Shown here piece after piece: positions 17,195-25,574 of a DNA stretch of 64,000 nucleotides. Both the position numbers and the translations under genes were made by a program. Every line of letters starts with the position of its first letter. The first letter of the stretch is position 1. The DNA lies in assembly GCA_030041475.1 (NCBI GenBank), contig JASHNU010000019.1, positions 142,222-206,221 on the forward strand, in the 5' to 3' direction. The DNA is from Candidatus Sulfotelmatobacter sp. (GTDB lineage Bacteria; Acidobacteriota; Terriglobia; Terriglobales; Acidobacteriaceae). The notes under the pieces are model-generated. The model worked only from the letters and a program-made list of their open reading frames with translations. It was not told the DNA's origin and did no database searches.

Positions 17195-17787
17195 CCGCCC
17201 CGCGCTGGCTCGCTGCTGTTGTTGTTTTGCTTTGCGCAGCGCCGTGCTTCGCTCAAGCTGCCCCCGAGCAAGGCGGAAACGAGGTGCAAATCTGGGCTGG
17301 CGGAGGTCACTCCGTTCCCGGCGGCACCGCGAACACGGGCGCGTTTAATGCGGGCCTACGCTACGGATGGATTCTTACCGGCCCGCATCTGCCCGGCTTT
17401 CTGCGCGGCCGCTTCGAATACGCCCTCGACGCTGTGCCGGTTTTCCTGGTCTTCCAGCCCGCCAACACCGCGTACGGCGTTGGATTCGACCCGCTCGGCT
17501 TGAAGTGGAATTTCCAGCGCCATGGCCGCATTTCTCCCTACCTTGAACTCACCGGCGGCACGCTCTTCACGGACCACAATGTCCCCACCTATACCAACAC
17601 TGTGAATTTCATGGACCAGGCCACACTCGGCATGCACATCCTCGGGCCCAAGTACAACGTGAGCCTCGAACTGCGCTACATGCACATCTCGAACGCTGGC
17701 TTGGCGAACTTGAATCCGGGGATCAACACGGTGCAGATACGGCTGGGAGTGGGAAGGTTCTTGGGCGGGCGCGGCAAGCGGAAGTGA
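17191..17787 (+). CDS. PagL-like lipid A deacylase / acyloxyacyl hydrolase family protein
   Basis: 198 aa with a signal peptide (cleavage near AQAAP, residues 21-25) and alternating beta strands ending in an aromatic/Leu C-terminus, as in small outer-membrane beta-barrels. The HxSN motif is present at H165-I-S167-N168, followed by AGLANLNPG, matching the PagL catalytic region; the third catalytic acid cannot be placed with confidence. PagL removes an acyl chain from lipid A. It overlaps yvcK by four bases (ATGA), an odd pairing of a cytosolic sugar-nucleotide sensor with an envelope enzyme. Confidence 0.75.
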   Translation: MTAPRWLAAVVVLLCAAPCFAQAAPEQGGNEVQIWAGGGHSVPGGTANTGAFNAGLRYGWILTGPHLPGFLRGRFEYALDAVPVFLVFQPANTAYGVGFDPLGLKWNFQRHGRISPYLELTGGTLFTDHNVPTYTNTVNFMDQATLGMHILGPKYNVSLELRYMHISNAGLANLNPGINTVQIRLGVGRFLGGRGKRK

Positions 17788-17805
17788 TGGCAAAAATGGG
17801 GAGGC

Positions 17806-17834
17806 TTGACTCATTATGATGAGTCAGATAGACT
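17806..17834 (+). promoter_or_regulatory. Toxin-antitoxin promoter with embedded palindromic operator
   Basis: TTGACT (17806-17811), 17-bp spacer, TAGACT (17829-17834); the expected start of transcription is the ATG at 17841. A perfect 8-bp inverted repeat, TGACTCAT tatg ATGAGTCA (17807-17826), lies across the -35 and spacer. This is the usual position for autorepression by the antitoxin-toxin complex. Confidence 0.6.
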
Positions 17835-17840
17835 AATAAG

Positions 17841-18095
17841 ATGGCTAAGCGACTCCAGGTCATCCTGCAAGATCCCGAGTACCGCGAGGTGCAGCGGGCC
17901 GCCCGCGCACGACGAATGTCCATCGCCGCGTGGGTCCGGCAAGCCCTGACTCAAGCACGCCGCAGCGAGCCGCAGGGCAGCGTGGAGAAAAAGCTTGCCG
18001 CAATTCGAGCCGCCGCGCGTTACGAATCCCCAACCTCCGATATCGATACTATGCTGGCCGAGATCGAGCAGGGGTACCTGCCCAAACAATCGTGA
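17841..18095 (+). CDS. VapB-like antitoxin
   Basis: 84 aa. The N-terminal 40 residues ([19 protein letters not shown], then [11 protein letters not shown]) fit a ribbon-helix-helix DNA-binding fold; the C-terminal acidic/hydrophobic tail ([15 protein letters not shown]) is the type of segment that wraps the PIN toxin. No Shine-Dalgarno; the promoter predicts a leaderless message. Its stop overlaps the toxin's GTG start (GTGA, 18092-18095), a typical TA coupling. It should autorepress through the palindrome in its own promoter. Confidence 0.75.
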   Translation: MAKRLQVILQDPEYREVQRAARARRMSIAAWVRQALTQARRSEPQGSVEKKLAAIRAAARYESPTSDIDTMLAEIEQGYLPKQS

Positions 18096-18487
18096 TTCTG
18101 GTCGATTCCAACATCCCGATGTATCTGGTGGGCACGCCGAGTCCCCATAAAACCGATAGCCAGCGTTTGCTGGAAAGGCTGATCAGCCAGCGGGAGCGCC
18201 TCGTCACTGACGCGGAGGTGCTGCAGGAAATTCTTCATCGCTACGTCGCCATTAATCGCCGTCGCGACATACAACCGGCGTTCGACGCGCTGCTCAACAC
18301 GGTGGACGAAGTATTCCCAGTGGATCTTGCCGCCGCGGAACGAGCTAAACAGCTCGTCCTCGCTTACGATCGGCTTTCTGCCCGCGATGCAGTCCACCTG
18401 GCCGTGATGGAACATCATGGCATATCCCGAATTTTGACCTTCGACTCCGGCTTTGACGCCTTTCCGGGAATCACAAGGCTGTTCTAG
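18092..18487 (+). CDS. PIN-domain toxin (VapC-like)
   Basis: 131 aa read from the GTG at 18092, which overlaps the antitoxin stop. The four acidic PIN residues are visible: Asp5 (MILVDSN), Glu46 (EVLQEIL), Asp99 (ARDAVH) and Asp118/122 (LTFDSGFD). Such proteins are magnesium-dependent RNases that cut tRNA or rRNA when freed from the antitoxin. An earlier reading from 17930 lies in a different frame of the antitoxin gene and is rejected. GC and codon use match the neighbours, so it is not obviously recent. Confidence 0.8.
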   Translation: MILVDSNIPMYLVGTPSPHKTDSQRLLERLISQRERLVTDAEVLQEILHRYVAINRRRDIQPAFDALLNTVDEVFPVDLAAAERAKQLVLAYDRLSARDAVHLAVMEHHGISRILTFDSGFDAFPGITRLF

Positions 18488-18563
18488 AAATTCGCGCATC
18501 ATCGCGCAGCTTTTGCCAGTGGAGGTTGCGGCAGCCTCGCTTGCCCCGTTATTCTCTTCCGTT

Positions 18564-20042
18564 ATGTCTACCCTCGTCGAATGCGTTCCGAATTTTTCCG
18601 AAGGCCGCGATAAGGCCAAAGTTGACGCCATCATTGACGCCATGAAAATGCCCGGCGTCTATCTGCTCGACCGCGAAATGGACGCCGACCACAACCGCTG
18701 CGTGATCACTCTGGTAGGCGAGCGCGAGGCCATTCAGGAAGCCGCCATTCGCGGCGTCGGCAAAGCCGCCGAGTTGATCGACCTCACCGTCCACACCGGC
18801 GCGCATCCACGCATGGGCGCGGCCGACGTTGTACCCTTCATTCCCATCGACGGCGTCACCATTGAAGATTGCGTCGCGATGGCCAATCACGTGGGCGAGG
18901 AAATCTGGAAGCGCTATCAGATTCCGGTCTATCTCTACGAGGCGGCTGCCAGAACTCCCGAACGCCAGGGACTCGAGAACATTCGCCGCGGTCAGTTTGA
19001 GGGCATCCGTGCTGAAATCGCCACGAACCCTGCGCGAAAACCTGATATCGGCGAGCCCCGCGTTCATCCCACCGCGGGCGCAACTGTGGTGGGTGCACGA
19101 AAATTTCTTATCGCTTACAACGTTTTTCTCAACACTCCGGACGTCGAGATCGCCAAGAAAGTCGCCAAGGCCGTGCGCTTCTCGAACGGCGGTCTGCGCT
19201 TCGTGAAAGGCGCCGGATTTCTGGTGCGCGGACTCGCCCAGGTTTCTATGAACCTAACCGACTTCGAACAGACGCCGATCCATCGCGCCTTCGAGTTCGT
19301 CAGGCGCGAGGCGGCTCGATACGGCGTTCTGCCGGTGTCGAGCGAGATTGTCGGCCTCATCCCCAAGAAAGCCTTGGAGCAGGCCGCGGAGTGGTTCCTG
19401 CAGGTCGAAAACTTCGATTCGTCGCTGATTCTGGAAAACCGCCTGACCGCCGTGATGAGCGGCAAGATGGCGGTGGGCGGCCTGCGCGCTGGCGTCGAGC
19501 CGTTCGTCGAGCAACTGGCCGCGCCAACGGCCACTCCGGGCGGCGGCAGCGCCTCGGCAGCAGCGGCCGCCATGGCCGCCGGATTGGCCACGATGGTCGC
19601 CTCCGTGTCGCGCGGAAAGAAGGCTTACCTGCAATATGAGTCGCAGCTGAGCGCAGCCATTGCCCGCCTGACGCCGCTGCGCGAAGAGTTGAAAGCTGCC
19701 ATTGACGCGGACGCTGAATCCTTCAACTCCGTGATGAGGGCATACAAGCAAGCCAAGGCCGCGCCCGATGAGCAAGCCGCCGAAGCTGTGATCGAGGCCG
19801 CTTTGAAGGAGGCCACGTCCGTTCCGCTGCGGGTCGCCGAAAAAGCGCATGAAATCGCCGCGATCGCACGGTCGCTGGTGCCTATGACGAACCCCAACAT
19901 GAAGTCGGACCTGACCACCGCCGAAGCTCTGGCCCAGGCGGCCGTAAAAGGCGCCCTCGCGAATGTGGAAATCAACCTGGATTCGTTGAAGGATCAGGCT
20001 TTCGCAGCCAGCGTCCGCCAGCGGACGAGGATCCTCTCATAG
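18564..20042 (+). CDS. ftcD: Glutamate formimidoyltransferase / formiminoTHF cyclodeaminase fusion
   Basis: 492 aa bifunctional enzyme. Residues 1-300 are the formimidoyltransferase part (LVECVPNFSEGRD at the N-terminus, HTGAHPRMGAAD, and HPTAGATVVGARKFLIAYN). The rest is the helical cyclodeaminase (TPGGGSASAAAAAMAAGLATMVA, and the C-terminal segment MKSDLTTAEALAQAAV). It moves a formimino group from formiminoglutamate to tetrahydrofolate in histidine degradation and then releases ammonia. No other hut gene is here. ATG at 18564 is preferred over an upstream in-frame reading because MSTLVECVPNFSEG is the expected start. Confidence 0.92.
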   Translation: MSTLVECVPNFSEGRDKAKVDAIIDAMKMPGVYLLDREMDADHNRCVITLVGEREAIQEAAIRGVGKAAELIDLTVHTGAHPRMGAADVVPFIPIDGVTIEDCVAMANHVGEEIWKRYQIPVYLYEAAARTPERQGLENIRRGQFEGIRAEIATNPARKPDIGEPRVHPTAGATVVGARKFLIAYNVFLNTPDVEIAKKVAKAVRFSNGGLRFVKGAGFLVRGLAQVSMNLTDFEQTPIHRAFEFVRREAARYGVLPVSSEIVGLIPKKALEQAAEWFLQVENFDSSLILENRLTAVMSGKMAVGGLRAGVEPFVEQLAAPTATPGGGSASAAAAAMAAGLATMVASVSRGKKAYLQYESQLSAAIARLTPLREELKAAIDADAESFNSVMRAYKQAKAAPDEQAAEAVIEAALKEATSVPLRVAEKAHEIAAIARSLVPMTNPNMKSDLTTAEALAQAAVKGALANVEINLDSLKDQAFAASVRQRTRILS

Positions 20043-20133
20043 GGAATGTAAACGAATATTTTCTGGCAACCGAGTGGAAATGTCAGACTCAGGGTTCAAA
20101 ACTTAGTGTGCCGCCATTCGGAGTGAATCGCCT

Positions 20134-21573
20134 ATGGGCCGAGCCGCCTTCCTCTGCTTCTCCCTCGTATTGTTAACCACTGCCATCTTGCTGCTCAGCC
20201 TGAATGGTTGCAGCAGCAAGTCGGGCACCAGCGTGTCCGTGCCGCCGCCGATGGGAACGATCCAGCATGTCGTTGTCATCTTTCAGGAGAATCGCACGCC
20301 CGACAATCTGTTTCACGATCCTGTGCTGATCGCCAACGGCGCCGACATCGCGAGCACCGGACTCGATTCCTCAGGCAACACGATCACGCTCCAGCCCGAG
20401 CCTCTCGGTATCGATTATGACTTGAGCCATGCAAATTCCGCGTTCGTCGCCATGTACGACGGCGGCAAGATGGATGGCGCCAACAACGTGACCATCACAT
20501 GCGCCAGTGGGGCCACCGATTGCCCGCCTCCCAACGCGCAGTACTACTACGTGCAGTCCTCCGACGTTGGCCCCTATTTCCAGATGGCCGAGCAGTACAC
20601 GTTTGGCGATCGCATGTTTCAAACCAACGAGGGGCCAAGCTTCCCGGCGCACCAATTCATTATTTCCGGAACATCTGCGCCCTCGGCGGCCAGCAATCTT
20701 TTTGTCTCCGAAAATCCTTCCGGTGCAACGAAAGCCAACAACAATGCCGGCTGCACCGCACCGCCGTCAGAAACGGTTACGCTGATCGATCCTTTCGGCA
20801 ACGAATCGAGCAATCCCGCCATCTACCCTTGCTTCGAGCACGCTACGCTAATCGACGAACTCGACGCCGCTGGACTGTCATGGCGTTATTACGCCCCCAG
20901 CGCCGGTTCGATCTGGACTGCCCCCAATGCCATCCAGCACCTCTGCGGACCCAATGCCACGCCGCCCAACGCCACCAGTTGCGAAAGTTCCGATTGGCTG
21001 AATGACGTTATCATCTATACCACCGAGAATCCGGCGCCCATCTTGAACGACATTGCGAATAACCAACTGCCCGCGGTGAGCTGGGTCATTCCTGCTTCCC
21101 AGAACTCCGACCATGCCGGATCCACCGCTACGACGGGCGGACCATCCTGGGTAACAGCCATCGTGAACGTAATCGGGACGAGCGCCTACTGGTCGAATAC
21201 GGCAATCATCGTTACATGGGACGATTGGGGAGGCTGGTACGACCACGTTCCTCCGCCCCAAGTCATCAACAATGGCACCAGTTGGGGATCGGGCTATCTC
21301 TATGGCTTCCGCGTGCCGCTCCTTGTGATCTCGCCCTATGCGAAGGCAAGCTACATCTCACACGTGACGCATGATTTCGGAAGCATCCTGAGCTTTATTG
21401 AGCAGAACTTCCGTTTGCCCTCGCTTGGCTACGCCGACGCCCACGCCGACGCTCTTTCCGACTGCTTCAACTGGGGCCAGACGCCGTTGAAGTTCACTAC
21501 TATCACTGCGGAGCACAACGCAGCCTACTTTCTCAACGACAGAACTCCGCCGGCCGGGCCGGACGATGATTAG
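20134..21573 (+). CDS. Lipoprotein of the phosphoesterase (phospholipase C / acid phosphatase) family
   Basis: 479 aa. A lipobox LNGC with Cys26 marks a lipoprotein. The PF04185-type fold is evident from VVVIFQENRTPDN (47-58; metal and nucleophile region), GPSFPAHQFIISG, a region with DHAGS, and WDDWGGWYDHVPPP about residues 362-374. Members cleave phosphate esters in the periplasm or outside the cell; substrate (phospholipid or monophosphate) cannot be told. The insertion with CTAPPSET and the Asn-rich stretches are typical of acidobacterial members. Confidence 0.82.
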   Translation: MGRAAFLCFSLVLLTTAILLLSLNGCSSKSGTSVSVPPPMGTIQHVVVIFQENRTPDNLFHDPVLIANGADIASTGLDSSGNTITLQPEPLGIDYDLSHANSAFVAMYDGGKMDGANNVTITCASGATDCPPPNAQYYYVQSSDVGPYFQMAEQYTFGDRMFQTNEGPSFPAHQFIISGTSAPSAASNLFVSENPSGATKANNNAGCTAPPSETVTLIDPFGNESSNPAIYPCFEHATLIDELDAAGLSWRYYAPSAGSIWTAPNAIQHLCGPNATPPNATSCESSDWLNDVIIYTTENPAPILNDIANNQLPAVSWVIPASQNSDHAGSTATTGGPSWVTAIVNVIGTSAYWSNTAIIVTWDDWGGWYDHVPPPQVINNGTSWGSGYLYGFRVPLLVISPYAKASYISHVTHDFGSILSFIEQNFRLPSLGYADAHADALSDCFNWGQTPLKFTTITAEHNAAYFLNDRTPPAGPDDD

Positions 21574-21795
21574 GGACTGTCGGGAATTTGATGGCATTCA
21601 CAGAAATGCCGCCGCCTGTTCCCTGCCCCTGAATTATCAACAGGGAATGTACTTTTGTTCCCTTCCTCAGGCTGCAAGTAAAATAGAATAAAGCGATCTG
21701 GCAAGAGAGGCTGAGCGCGCATCCAGGAAACAGTGCGCTCGCTGATATTTTCAGAACTTTGCGGTTCAGGATTTTCCCCTGACTTTCGAGGTGCT

Positions 21796-22737
21796 ATGAA
21801 ACTGTTTAAGCTGTGCGTGGCTTCCCTCCTCCTGGTGAGCATGGCCTATGCCGTGCCGCTGAACTCGTCCGGTCGGGCTTGCATTCCCGCCGAAGTGCTG
21901 CAAGTCATCTCGGTGGACTATCGCTCCTTGAAGGATTCGCCGACAGCGCTGGCGCTGAAGACGCAACTCATGCCCGACAACATCAAGCAGCTTGAGGCGG
22001 CCCTGAAAGGGATCGGCATCGATCCCGACAAAGACGTGGATACGCTGACGTTCGCCTCGTTCCATTCGGGCAAGCAGGGCGTGCGCGGCGTTGGCATCGC
22101 CAGTGGCCCGTTCGACATGAAGGCGGTACGTAAGAAGATGAAGCTGCAACACTATGTCCCCAAGAAATATCCCACCGGGGGCACGACCGACGTCTACCCG
22201 ATGGAAGGCGGCCTGTACATGAGTTTCCTCGATGACAGCACTCTGCTGTTCGGTGAGCCCACGGCCCTCCATCACGCACTCGACGTGCGGGACGGCACGG
22301 AATTGAGCCTCGATACCAACGGCAACATGGCTGACATGATGACCAACGTCGACTCGGCTTCGGTCTGGAGCATCCTCGACCAAGAAGGCACGCAGAACAT
22401 GATGCGCTCAGCCCTGGGCGATGCGTCCAAGATCGGGGACTATGAGACGCTGAAGAAGAAGCTGCTCGGTTCGCGCTACACCATGAACTTCTCGAGCGGA
22501 GTGAACTTCGACGCTACCGTCGTCACCGATGACTCGGTAACCGCGGGCACCTTAACCTCGATGGTGAAGGCGTACCTGCTTTACAAGAAGGCCACCGCCG
22601 CGGCGGGTGAGAAGGTTGTCATGGACAACACGTCAGCCGATTCCGACGGCTCCAACGTACAAATTCACTTCAAGTCGGACGATAAGCAGTTCCAGGCGCT
22701 GATGCATACCGACTTATTCAACGCGCTCTCGCGCTGA
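21796..22737 (+). CDS. Exported protein of unknown function
   Basis: 313 aa. Signal peptide (MKLFKLCVASLLLVSMAYA) followed by a soluble mixed alpha/beta body with no motif I recognise. Repeated DDST/LLFGEP and TALHHALDVRDG segments suggest a regulated beta-sheet domain, possibly like the DUF3352-type secreted proteins, but this is a weak comparison. ATG at 21796 with a GAGG ribosome site; an in-frame upstream ATG at 21733 lacks a good signal. A strong hairpin with a T tract follows its stop. Confidence 0.7.
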   Translation: MKLFKLCVASLLLVSMAYAVPLNSSGRACIPAEVLQVISVDYRSLKDSPTALALKTQLMPDNIKQLEAALKGIGIDPDKDVDTLTFASFHSGKQGVRGVGIASGPFDMKAVRKKMKLQHYVPKKYPTGGTTDVYPMEGGLYMSFLDDSTLLFGEPTALHHALDVRDGTELSLDTNGNMADMMTNVDSASVWSILDQEGTQNMMRSALGDASKIGDYETLKKKLLGSRYTMNFSSGVNFDATVVTDDSVTAGTLTSMVKAYLLYKKATAAAGEKVVMDNTSADSDGSNVQIHFKSDDKQFQALMHTDLFNALSR

Positions 22738-22757
22738 AGTTTTCGAGCGGTGAATCG

Positions 22758-22830
22758 TGGCACTGAGGCTTACGCGGTACTGATCTACATTTAGATCAGC
22801 GCCGCTTACGCGCCAGTGCCAAGTTTTTTT
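22758..22830 (+). terminator. Rho-independent-type terminator with nested inverted repeats
   Basis: Outer arms TGGCACTG (22758-22765) and CAGTGCCA (22814-22821) enclose an inner perfect hairpin CTGATCTA catt TAGATCAG (22780-22799) and a GCGG/CCGC pair; seven T residues follow (22824-22830). A 9-bp direct repeat, gcttacgcg, lies in both arms. It ends transcription from the plus-strand gene; the convergent glmU ends on its other side. Confidence 0.65.
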
Positions 22831-22842
22831 GCCAACGCAGTA

Positions 22843-24309
22843 TTATTTCCCCTTGGCGGCTTTCCTGGCGCTGGCCCAGCCTTCCTTCACCACCTGCCGC
22901 GCCCGGCCGATCGCCAGGCCATTCTCCGGAACGTCGTCGGTAATACAGGATGCAGCGCCCACATAAGCCCCCTTGCCCACGCGCACCGGCGCCACCAGCG
23001 TGCTGTCGCTGCCGATGAAGACGCCGTCGGCAATCACGGTCTTATGCTTGTGCACGCCGTCGTAGTTGCACGTAATCGTTCCCGCTCCGATATTGACTCC
23101 TGCACCGATCTCCGCGTCTCCCAGGTACGTCAGGTGATTCGCTTTCGATCCCTTGCCCAGCCTGATTTTCTTTGTTTCCACAAAATTGCCGACATGCGCG
23201 CCTTCGCCGATCTCGCTGCCCGGCCGCAGGTGCGAATACGGCCCGATCACAGCCCCGTTCGCGATTCTGGCTCCCTCCATCACGCAGCCCGGGCGAATGA
23301 TTACGCCGTCGCCAATCTCCGAATCACGAATCACCGAGTACGACCGCACCCGGCATGCCGTTCCGATGCGCGTCTTCCCTAGCAGTTGCACATAGGGCTC
23401 AATCACAGAATCGGGTGCGATTTGCACATCGGCGTCAATCACGCACGTCGCCGGATAAAACACCGTGACCCCATCCGCCATCAACCGGCGGCACTTCGTC
23501 ATTCGCAAGTAGTGGTCGATATCAGCCAGTTCCGCCCGCGTATTCCCACCGAGCACTTCGTAGGCGTTCGCCGTTTTCCACGCCACCACGCGTTGTTGCG
23601 CCCCGCGCAGGACTTCCGCCATATCCGTTAGGTAATACTCGGAGTGAACATTGGTGGTCGAAAGCTTGCCGATGTTCCGGTAGAGTTCCTTAGCGTCGAA
23701 GACATAAAAGCCGGAATTGATCTCGTGAATCTTCTTCTGCACCGCGCTCGCTGATTTCTCCTCCACGATCGCCCGCACGTCGGCACTGCGCGGGTTCTTG
23801 CGGACGACCCGGCCATATCCGGTCGGATTGTCCAGATCGGCGGTCAGCAGCGTCATCGCCGCCTGCTCTTCGAGATGGAAATTTCGCAGGTGTCCGATCG
23901 TTTCGGGAGTGATCAGCGGCGCATCGCCCGACAACACGATCACGTGGTCATGATGGACCAGGGCCTTCTGGGCCGCCATCAAGGCGTGGCCGGTGCCCCG
24001 CTGCTCTGCCTGCAACACGTACTTGATCCCAGTATGTTCTGTCGCAGCGCGCACGCGCTCGGCTTCATAGCCGATGATGGCGTACACGTCCGCCGCGGGA
24101 ACAACCCGCACCGCGGTGGCGATCACATGCTCCAGCAGCGGCTTTCCCCCGACTTCATGTAACACTTTAGGAAGTTGCGACTTGAGCCTGGTTCCCTTGC
24201 CCGCCGCCATGATGGCGATGGCGATGCGAGGTGCGGAGTTTCGTGTAATTGATGCAACGGTGCGCGAAGCTGAACCTCGTGCTGCGGACTTGACTCTCGC
24301 TTTCTTCAT
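22843..24309 (-). CDS. glmU: Bifunctional UDP-GlcNAc pyrophosphorylase / GlcN-1-P acetyltransferase
   Basis: 488 aa. N-terminal nucleotidyltransferase with AAGKGTRLKS and the Lys/Arg-Gly pair; C-terminal left-handed beta-helix with hexapeptide repeats and the acetyltransferase segment GVNIGAGTITCNYDG. It makes UDP-GlcNAc for peptidoglycan and lipid A. About 30 extra basic residues precede the catalytic start; I use the ATG at 24307-24309 with a GGGG ribosome site rather than the TTG three codons before. It follows the SDR gene by 20 bp on the minus strand. A convergent terminator lies at the 3' end. Confidence 0.93.
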   Translation of the reverse strand: MKKARVKSAARGSASRTVASITRNSAPRIAIAIMAAGKGTRLKSQLPKVLHEVGGKPLLEHVIATAVRVVPAADVYAIIGYEAERVRAATEHTGIKYVLQAEQRGTGHALMAAQKALVHHDHVIVLSGDAPLITPETIGHLRNFHLEEQAAMTLLTADLDNPTGYGRVVRKNPRSADVRAIVEEKSASAVQKKIHEINSGFYVFDAKELYRNIGKLSTTNVHSEYYLTDMAEVLRGAQQRVVAWKTANAYEVLGGNTRAELADIDHYLRMTKCRRLMADGVTVFYPATCVIDADVQIAPDSVIEPYVQLLGKTRIGTACRVRSYSVIRDSEIGDGVIIRPGCVMEGARIANGAVIGPYSHLRPGSEIGEGAHVGNFVETKKIRLGKGSKANHLTYLGDAEIGAGVNIGAGTITCNYDGVHKHKTVIADGVFIGSDSTLVAPVRVGKGAYVGAASCITDDVPENGLAIGRARQVVKEGWASARKAAKGK

Positions 24310-24329
24310 TCGCCCCAATATACCGCGCC

Positions 24330-25109
24330 CTACAGCCCCAAACCACCATCCACGGCCAGAATTTGTCCGGTGATGAACTGCGGCGCGGTGGCAAAGAACA
24401 ATACCGCTCGGGCGATCTCATCGCCGCGCCCATTCCGCCCCATCGGGGTCTGTTTGGCCATGCGCCGCATGAAGGCTGCCGCCGATTTCTCTCCAAGATC
24501 AATCATTCCCGGAGCCACTGCATTAACCGCAATTTCAGGCGCCAGCGCTTTCGCCATCACCTTGGTCAGCATGTGCAGCGCCGCCTTCGACGAGCAATAA
24601 TGCGCGTGCGTGGCCCACGGCCGAAGCCCACCCAGGGAGCCCATATTGATGATTCTCGCCTCGACTGCTTGTCCCTTCCCGCGTTTGCGCCGCATCCATT
24701 TCAGCGCCTCGCGCGAAACCAAAAACGGCCCGCGCGTGTTGGAGGCAAAAATCGCGTCCCACTGCTTGGCGGTCAGCTTTTCGAATTCGGCTGTCTCATA
24801 GTTGGCCGCGTTGTTGACCAGAATGTCGATTCGCCCCAGCTCCTGTCCTATCTCCTTCATCATCGCCCGAATGCTGGCTTCGTCGGTCACGTCGCAATGC
24901 AGGGCAAAAGCGCGCCCGCCAAAACTGGACAAGTCGATCACCGTCGCTCGCGCCTCGGGGCCGGAGTTGTTGAACGTGATGGCCACATCCGCGCCCGCCT
25001 GGGCCAATGCCAGCGCCGATGCCCGTCCCAGCCGCTTCGCCCCGCCGGTGATGAGGGCGGTCTTGCCCGACAAGGGCCTGGCCTCGGGTCTCGACCCAGG
25101 ATTTTGCAT
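24330..25109 (-). CDS. Short-chain dehydrogenase/reductase
   Basis: 259 aa classical SDR. TGGAKRLG (21-28) binds the cofactor, NNAA is the structural motif, and catalytic Ser, Tyr and Lys are in MGSLGG and YCSSK. The TGGAKRLG variant and the AHYCSSK context resemble FabG/pteridine-reductase-like proteins (FolM type). Substrate unknown; NADP preference is suggested by the Lys/Arg after the glycine loop. It is 20 bp upstream of glmU and may share its transcript, but a biochemical link is not evident. Confidence 0.8.
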   Translation of the reverse strand: MQNPGSRPEARPLSGKTALITGGAKRLGRASALALAQAGADVAITFNNSGPEARATVIDLSSFGGRAFALHCDVTDEASIRAMMKEIGQELGRIDILVNNAANYETAEFEKLTAKQWDAIFASNTRGPFLVSREALKWMRRKRGKGQAVEARIINMGSLGGLRPWATHAHYCSSKAALHMLTKVMAKALAPEIAVNAVAPGMIDLGEKSAAAFMRRMAKQTPMGRNGRGDEIARAVLFFATAPQFITGQILAVDGGLGL

Positions 25110-25257
25110 GGAAGGATTCTACCTGCTTTCGCTTTGTCCGCCGATGCCGGCAAATTGAGCACCAGCTCGAACTGGTCCGGCCACCTGACCTGGCGACTCG
25201 GTGCTTTTTCTGGGCTGATTTTGATTTTTCGCATTGGCCGGCATCAATTTCACGCGC

Positions 25258-25263
25258 TAGAAT
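25258..25263 (+). promoter_or_regulatory. Candidate -10 box giving a leaderless mRNA
   Basis: TAGAAT ends eight bases before the ATG at 25272, and a TTGGCC lies 18 bp further upstream (25234-25239). No Shine-Dalgarno. Confidence 0.4.
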
Positions 25264-25271
25264 TTCTCCGC

Positions 25272-25517
25272 ATGCCGGAGCCTCGCAGCGTCGTCGTGTA
25301 TTCCCGCAAGGGTTGCCATCTGTGTGAGCTCGTCAAAGAGAGCCTCGCCAAGCTCCACCGCCGCGGCGGCTTCACCTGGACCGAAGTGGACGTCGACTCG
25401 GACGCCGAACTGCGGCGCGAGTTCAACGACCAGGTCCCCGTCGTTTTCATCGACGGCCGTAAAGCCTTCAAGTACCACATGGACGAGCAGGAGTTCCTGC
25501 GCAAACTGGCCAGTTAG
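25272..25517 (+). CDS. Glutaredoxin-like thiol protein
   Basis: 81 aa thioredoxin-fold protein with the redox pair C15-H-L-C18 in VYSRKGCHLCELV and the cis-Pro segment VPVVFIDG. It is of the short glutaredoxin/DUF836 type. A longer open frame reaching back to 24363 is antisense to the SDR gene and is rejected. No ribosome site; probably leaderless. Its job is disulphide exchange on an unknown partner. Confidence 0.8.
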   Translation: MPEPRSVVVYSRKGCHLCELVKESLAKLHRRGGFTWTEVDVDSDAELRREFNDQVPVVFIDGRKAFKYHMDEQEFLRKLAS

Positions 25518-25558
25518 GCCGTAACGCGTTTCAGCGCTTCAATCTTGCCGCGCTCCGT

Positions 25559-25564
25559 TACAAT
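25559..25564 (+). promoter_or_regulatory. Candidate -10 box of the acyl-CoA ligase gene
   Basis: TACAAT, ending 10 bases before the ATG at 25575; no -35 or Shine-Dalgarno seen. Part of the recurrent short-leader pattern. Confidence 0.4.
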
Positions 25565-25574
25565 CTCTCCCGGC

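Noticed and set aside
17930..18091. Upstream extension of the PIN toxin
   Set aside because: Out-of-frame reading of the antitoxin gene; GTG at 18092 coupled to the antitoxin stop is better.
24363..25271. Long N-terminal extension of the glutaredoxin-like gene
   Set aside because: Antisense to the SDR gene and rich in shadow composition; the real protein starts at 25272.
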